Below are positions 57,865 through 64,000 of a stretch of 64,000 nucleotides of DNA, one piece after another. A model generated the notes under the pieces. The model was not told the DNA's origin and made no database searches. It saw only the letters and a program-made list of their open reading frames with translations. Position 1 is the stretch's first letter. Each line of letters opens with the position of its first letter. The translations under genes and the position numbers were made by a program. Source of the DNA: Spirochaetales bacterium (GTDB taxonomy: Bacteria; Spirochaetota; Spirochaetia; DAHUYW01); NCBI GenBank assembly GCA_027306915.1, contig DAHUYW010000003.1:1-64000 (forward strand), written 5' to 3'.

Positions 57865-59037
57865 ATGACTGTTATGGAAAACTTTCGATTCTCCATGCCC
57901 ACCGAGATTATCTTCGGGAAGGGAACAGAGAAGGAGGTCGGTGCCGAGACAAGAAAGATCGGCGCGCGGGTCCTCCTTCACTACGGCTCGGAGCGCATTC
58001 GAAAGTCCGGGCTCTTCGACGTGGTCGCTCGCTCGCTCAAAGGGGCCGGCGTCGAGTACGAGGTGCTCGGCGGCGTCCAGCCGAATCCCCGCCTCGGCCT
58101 CGTCAAGGAAGGCATTCGCATCTGCCGAGAAAAGAAGCTCGATGCGATTCTCGCGGTCGGCGGAGGGAGCGTCATCGATTCCGCAAAGGCCATCGGCATC
58201 GGAGTGCCCTACGGAGGCGACCTCTGGGACTTCTACACCGCGAAGGCAAGACCCTCCGCCACCCTCCCGGTGGGCGTGGTCCTTACCATTCCCGCCGCAG
58301 GCAGCGAGTCCAGCCAGAGCTCGGTTATCACGAAGGAAGAGGGCAACCACAAGCGGCCGCTCGATATCGGACTCATAAAGCCGCGCTTCGCGATATTGAA
58401 CCCTGAGCTCTCCTACACGCTCCCCCCCTTTCAGACCGCGGCGGGGGCGGCCGACATCATGTCGCACATCATCGAGCGCTACTTCACAAACGTCGACCAC
58501 GTCGACCTCACCGACCGGCTGTGCGAGGCGACCCTCGCGACCGTTATTCACAACTTGCCGATTGCCCTGGCCGAGCCCACGAACTATCATGCCCGCGCGG
58601 AAATCATGTGGGCCGGAGCGATCGCCCACAACGACCTCTTGAGCACCGGCCGCATTGGCGATTGGGCGACCCACATGATCGAGCACGAGCTCTCTGCGCT
58701 CTACGACGTCACCCATGGAGCGGGGCTCGCGGTAGTCTTCCCCGCATGGATGCGCTTCACCTACCGTCATGACTTGAAGCGCTTCGTGCAGTTCGCCGTA
58801 AGGGTGTGGGGAGTCGAAGAGGACTTCGGCGAACCCGAGCGCACCGCGCTCGAGGGTATCGCGCGCCTCAGGGCCTACTGGAAGGAGAACGGCCTCCCGG
58901 TGACCCTTGGCGAGCTCGGCGTGCCCACCGATCGGCTCGAGGAGATGGCGGAGCGGGCCGTATCCTACGGCCCGGTCGGGAATTTCATCACGATGAACAA
59001 GCGCGAGGCTCTCAAGGTTCTCAAGCTCGCAGGCTAA
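57865..59037 (+). CDS. Iron-containing alcohol dehydrogenase (butanol dehydrogenase/YqhD-like)
   Basis: A 390-residue group III dehydrogenase. The cofactor motif is VGGGSVIDSAKAI near residue 98. Metal ligands lie in GAADIMSHIIERYF, HMIEHELSALYDVTHGAGLAV and the nearby histidines. These enzymes use NAD(P)H to reduce aldehydes to alcohols in fermentation or detoxification. GGGGAGC precedes the ATG. Confidence 0.94.
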   Translation: MTVMENFRFSMPTEIIFGKGTEKEVGAETRKIGARVLLHYGSERIRKSGLFDVVARSLKGAGVEYEVLGGVQPNPRLGLVKEGIRICREKKLDAILAVGGGSVIDSAKAIGIGVPYGGDLWDFYTAKARPSATLPVGVVLTIPAAGSESSQSSVITKEEGNHKRPLDIGLIKPRFAILNPELSYTLPPFQTAAGAADIMSHIIERYFTNVDHVDLTDRLCEATLATVIHNLPIALAEPTNYHARAEIMWAGAIAHNDLLSTGRIGDWATHMIEHELSALYDVTHGAGLAVVFPAWMRFTYRHDLKRFVQFAVRVWGVEEDFGEPERTALEGIARLRAYWKENGLPVTLGELGVPTDRLEEMAERAVSYGPVGNFITMNKREALKVLKLAG

Positions 59038-59176
59038 CCGCCGCGACAGCCACGCGAAGCGGGCGCGCTTGCGGCCAACAGGCGGCAAGCCGCCCCGGGC
59101 GCGCCCGCCGCGTCGCGGAGCACACGCTGCGAAGCCGTCCTGTGCATCCGCCAGGACCGAGCCGCCATTCGCGCGG

Positions 59177-61451
<2,275 letters not shown>

Positions 61452-61528
61452 AGTCCTCGCCCCGTGCCCTATAGGGTCGCGCGCGAGGCAGCGGCGGCGC
61501 TTGACTCCCGCCCCAGGCGGTGCGACGA

Positions 61529-61541
61529 TAAGAATCGTTCC
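61529..61541 (+). promoter_or_regulatory. PerR-box-like motif upstream of the Dps-like gene
   Basis: TAAGAATCGTTCC, inside GATAaGAA-TCG-TTCcTATC, a near-perfect palindrome with one mismatch. A TTGACT (61501-61506) upstream may be the -35 of the promoter. Confidence 0.55.
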
Positions 61542-61605
61542 TATCCTCGATCATTTCGATGTGATGTGCAGCATCACTATCATCCGATACGAAGGAGGCC
61601 ATACG

Positions 61606-62157
61606 ATGGCACAAGTCGCACGGGAAATGGTCGAAAAGTCCGGAGTCAAGGTCGATCAGCTCGTCGAGCTTCTAGTGAAAAACGCCGCTGCGGAGCTCAC
61701 GACCTTCTACTACTACACGATCCTACGCGTGAATCTGATCGGTCTCGAGGGGGAGGGTATCAAGGAGATCGCAGAGACTGCGAGAATCGAAGACCGAAAC
61801 CACTTCGAAGCGCTCGTTCCGCGGATCTATGAGCTCGGAGGCGAGCTCCCTGCCAACATGAAGGACTTCCACGATCTCTCGGCGTGTCCTCCGGCCAGCC
61901 TGCCCAAGGATCCCACGAAGACTCGAGACGTGCTGAAGGTGCTCGTCGATGCGGAGCGGTGCGCCGTCCGCGGCTACACCTACATCTGCAATCTCACCGC
62001 CGGGAAGGATCACCGCACCTACGATCTTTCCCTTGCGATCCTGAACGAGGAGATTGAGCACGAGTCCTGGTTCTCCGAGTTTCTTGGAGAGGGGCCGTCC
62101 GGGCACTTCATGCGCAGGGGCGAGACCTCTCCCTTTGTCGGCAAGTTTCTGAGATAG
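61606..62157 (+). CDS. Dps-like ferritin (DPSL/thioferritin type)
   Basis: A 183-residue four-helix ferritin-like protein. Iron ligands are visible in NAAAELTTFYYYT, EDRNHFEAL, DAERCAVRGY and NEEIEHESWF. Two cysteines (LSACPPASLP and AERCAVRGY) fit the thioferritin motif of DPSL proteins, which use H2O2 to oxidise iron and protect DNA in anaerobes. GAAGGAGG precedes the ATG; an upstream in-frame extension covers the promoter. A PerR-like box lies 65 bp before it. Confidence 0.82.
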   Translation: MAQVAREMVEKSGVKVDQLVELLVKNAAAELTTFYYYTILRVNLIGLEGEGIKEIAETARIEDRNHFEALVPRIYELGGELPANMKDFHDLSACPPASLPKDPTKTRDVLKVLVDAERCAVRGYTYICNLTAGKDHRTYDLSLAILNEEIEHESWFSEFLGEGPSGHFMRRGETSPFVGKFLR

Positions 62158-62170
62158 GGAGCACGGAAGG

Positions 62171-62200
62171 GGGAGCGGGCCGGAATAGCCGCTCCCTCAC
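62171..62200 (+). terminator. Intrinsic terminator after the Dps-like gene
   Basis: GGGAGCGG (62171-62178), a 10-nt loop, CCGCTCCC (62189-62196), then TCACTTTT. It ends only 6-10 bp before the next start codon. Confidence 0.65.
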
Positions 62201-62205
62201 TTTTG

Positions 62206-62436
62206 ATGAAAGCATTCACCATCCATGAGCTCTCTCGGTACACGGGAAGAAACGGGCTCCCGGCCTACGTCGCCTTCGAGGGCAGGGTGTACGACGTGTC
62301 GCAGAGCTTTCTGTGGCAGGGAGGCCGCCATCAGGCGATGCATCACGCAGGCCGCGACCTGACGCCCGAGCTCAGCTCAGCTCCCCACGGAGACGATGTC
62401 ATCCGGAGATTCCCGCAGGTCGGGGTATTGAAATGA
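62206..62436 (+). CDS. Cytochrome b5-like haem-binding domain protein
   Basis: A 76-residue single-domain cytochrome b5. FTIHELSRYTGRNGLPAYVAFEG leads into VYDVSQSFLWQGG, with haem-ligand type histidines in GGRHQAMHHAGRDL. Family members carry electrons in small redox chains. No Shine-Dalgarno precedes the ATG (a TTG is one codon earlier), and a terminator hairpin abuts it, so expression may depend on readthrough from the Dps-like gene. Confidence 0.8.
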   Translation: MKAFTIHELSRYTGRNGLPAYVAFEGRVYDVSQSFLWQGGRHQAMHHAGRDLTPELSSAPHGDDVIRRFPQVGVLK

Positions 62437-62562
62437 GTCGGAGAAACACGAAGCTATCCTGTCCATTGATCGCTTTCCTGCCGTCGGCTATGCTTCAGGT
62501 CCGCACGATCGACTGGAGCTCCTCGCGCCTACGGTAGTTCATCTTGCCGAAGAGAGGGTTGA

Positions 62563-63504
62563 ATGATGCACGGGTTCCTGCTCTGGGGTGGCTTCATCGT
62601 CTTCATTCTTGGGATGCTCGTGCTCGATCTCAAGGTGCTCCAGCGCGATCACCATGAGATCAAGATCCGCGAAGCGCTCCTTTGGACCTTTTTCTGGATT
62701 GCGATCTCGCTCATCTTCAACCTCGGTATCTTCCTCTTCGCCGGCAGCGAAAAGGGGCTGGAGTTCCTCACCGGATATCTCATCGAGAAGTCCCTGAGCG
62801 TCGACAACATCTTCGTCTTTGTTCTCATCTTCTCCTACTTCAAGGTCCCTTCACGATTCCAGCACAAGGTCCTCTTTTGGGGGATTCTAGGTGCCCTTGT
62901 GATGAGGGCCGCCTTCATCTTTGCCGGGGTGGCGCTTCTCTCGCGCCTGCACTGGGTGATCTACATCTTCGGGGCGTTCCTGGTCTTCATCGGTGTGCGA
63001 ATGGCGATCGGGAAGGAAAAGGAGGTCCACCCCGAAAAGAATCCCGTCCTGGTGCTGCTCAAGCGCTTCCTTCCGATCGCCTCCGACGACGGCGACGATC
63101 GCTTCTTTCGAAGGGGCGGGGGGCGCCTCTTGGCTACCTCCCTCTTCGTCGTGCTCATCGTCATCGAGACCACGGACGTCGTATTCGCGGTCGACTCGAT
63201 CCCGGCGATACTCTCGATAACCCAGGATCCCTTCATAGTCTTCACCTCGAATGTCTTCGCGATTCTCGGCCTTCGTGCCCTCTACTTCGCGCTTGCAGGG
63301 ATCATGACGCTCTTCGGCTATCTCCACTATGGCCTGGCGGCGATCCTCGTATTCGTAGGCGCCAAGATGCTGGTCGCCGACTTCTTCGAGATCCCCGTCG
63401 CCGTTGCCCTGGGGGTGGTCGGCGGCGTCCTTGCCCTATCCATCGCCGCCTCGCTCGCGTTTCCGGCCTCGAACGGCAAGAGCGGGCAGGGCCAATCCAG
63501 CTAG
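62563..63504 (+). CDS. TerC/Alx-family membrane protein
   Basis: A 313-residue integral membrane protein with about eight helices. The TerC signature acidic segments are visible: LEFLTGYLIEKSLSVDNIFVF and ETTDVVFAVDSIPAILSIT, where aspartates line a metal path. Alx-type members export manganese. GAGAGGGTTGA precedes the first of two adjacent ATGs. No yybP-ykoY riboswitch was recognised in the 126-bp spacer. Confidence 0.93.
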   Translation: MMHGFLLWGGFIVFILGMLVLDLKVLQRDHHEIKIREALLWTFFWIAISLIFNLGIFLFAGSEKGLEFLTGYLIEKSLSVDNIFVFVLIFSYFKVPSRFQHKVLFWGILGALVMRAAFIFAGVALLSRLHWVIYIFGAFLVFIGVRMAIGKEKEVHPEKNPVLVLLKRFLPIASDDGDDRFFRRGGGRLLATSLFVVLIVIETTDVVFAVDSIPAILSITQDPFIVFTSNVFAILGLRALYFALAGIMTLFGYLHYGLAAILVFVGAKMLVADFFEIPVAVALGVVGGVLALSIAASLAFPASNGKSGQGQSS

Positions 63505-63532
63505 GACACCAAGCGGCGGCAGTCCGCTCGCC

Positions 63533-63561
63533 TTGACGTTGCCCCTTCGAAAGATTATCTT
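63533..63561 (+). promoter_or_regulatory. sigma70-type promoter for superoxide dismutase
   Basis: TTGACG (63533-63538), a 17-nt spacer and TATCTT (63556-63561), 51 bp before the ATG. Confidence 0.5.
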
Positions 63562-63611
63562 TTTACTACAGATTATGAAACCAATAGTTTAGAATGTAAA
63601 GGAGTCCTGCC

Positions 63612-64000
63612 ATGGCCCATGAAACCCCTGCGCTCCCCTACGCCTACAATGCGCTCGAGCCCTACATCGACGAACAGACAATGCATCTTCACCACGACAA
63701 GCACCATGTTGGCTACACGACCAATCTCAACAACGCAATAAAAGGAACCGAGTTTGAGTCTTGGGAGGTACGGAAGCTCCTCGAGAGCCTCGCCAAGGTC
63801 CCGGAGAACATCCGCACCACCGTCCGCAACAATGGCGGCGGTCACGTGAATCATGGTCTCTTTTGGGAGATCATGGGTCCCAACAAGGGCGGCGAGCCGA
63901 AGGGAGACCTGGCAGCTTCGATCAACTCCGCGTTTGGAAGCTTCGAGAAATTCAAGGAGAAGCTCACGCAGGCGGCGCAGACCCGCTTCGGGAGCGGCTG
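63612..64000 (+). CDS. Iron/manganese superoxide dismutase (C-terminus cut by window edge)
   Basis: The first 129 residues of an Fe/Mn superoxide dismutase, which turns superoxide into oxygen and H2O2. [26 protein letters not shown] holds the first metal histidine and [11 protein letters not shown] the second; the frame is open at the edge. The remaining two ligands lie outside the window. AAAGGAGTCC precedes the ATG. With a superoxide reductase also encoded at 36.7 kb, the organism has both ways of removing superoxide. Confidence 0.95.
   Translation, partial: MAHETPALPYAYNALEPYIDEQTMHLHHDKHHVGYTTNLNNAIKGTEFESWEVRKLLESLAKVPENIRTTVRNNGGGHVNHGLFWEIMGPNKGGEPKGDLAASINSAFGSFEKFKEKLTQAAQTRFGSG

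Noticed and set aside
62437..62562. A manganese (yybP-ykoY) riboswitch before the TerC gene
   Set aside because: The spacer is only 126 bp and I could not find the conserved loop sequences.
63541..63611. A PerR box before the superoxide dismutase gene
   Set aside because: The region is AT-rich, but the TAAGAATCGTTC core found at the other three sites is absent.

Overview
The window is GC-rich (mostly C or G at third codon positions), gene-dense, and about half of it is devoted to purine breakdown. Two features suggest a diderm envelope: the BMP-type solute-binding protein has a cleavable signal peptide without a lipobox, and there is an HtrA-type lipoprotein protease. Superoxide reductase, PerR, a two-cysteine peroxiredoxin, ferritin and a Dps-like protein point to an anaerobe or microaerophile that meets oxygen. 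A spirochaete-like lineage would fit, but the sequence alone does not settle this. I saw no rRNA, tRNA or CRISPR array.

Left part (1-17678, minus strand): one long co-oriented run matches the anaerobic purine/urate cluster known from E. coli (ygeW-xdhD-ygfM-ygeY-ssnA-ygfK plus a cyclic amidohydrolase). Added to it are an 8-oxoguanine deaminase, two fold-type-II PLP enzymes in the place where DpaL (YgeX) would be expected, and a serine dehydratase cut by the window edge. The run reads from a sigma70-like promoter (TTGCAC-17-TATACT) near 17.83 kb. Across an 845-bp spacer, a plus-strand operon (18524-23361) encodes a BMP-family nucleoside-type ABC importer. Converging on it is a minus-strand operon (28848-23425) for an FAD subunit, a fused xanthine dehydrogenase and adenine deaminase.

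Middle: a minus-strand group (36579-29048) holds a CPA2 antiporter, an isoprenylcysteine-methyltransferase-like membrane protein, a GH3-like adenylating enzyme and a large hybrid histidine kinase. An oxidative-stress group follows (36711-39088: superoxide reductase, perR, peroxiredoxin, ferritin). Next is a scar with a possible IS21-type end and the tail of a lost gene. Then comes a nine-gene plus-strand operon (39744-49716) for the oxygen-dependent route from hypoxanthine/xanthine to ureidoglycolate: a third xanthine dehydrogenase, uricase, HIU hydrolase, OHCU decarboxylase, allantoinase, allantoate amidohydrolase and ureidoglycine aminohydrolase. This operon also holds a ketol-acid-reductoisomerase homologue that has lost several catalytic residues. 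It is the best candidate here for an undescribed step.

Right part (49.8-64 kb): housekeeping and stress genes (quinone oxidoreductase, HtrA, Fe-ADH, LeuB, TerC, SOD) are mixed with several damaged genes: a frameshifted methyltransferase, a DUF606 transporter with an internal deletion, an SRPBCC-AraC chimera, and an aldo-keto reductase with two amber codons and no normal start. A shared motif, TAAGAATCGTTC, lies upstream of perR, the peroxiredoxin gene and the Dps-like gene, and probably marks a PerR regulon.
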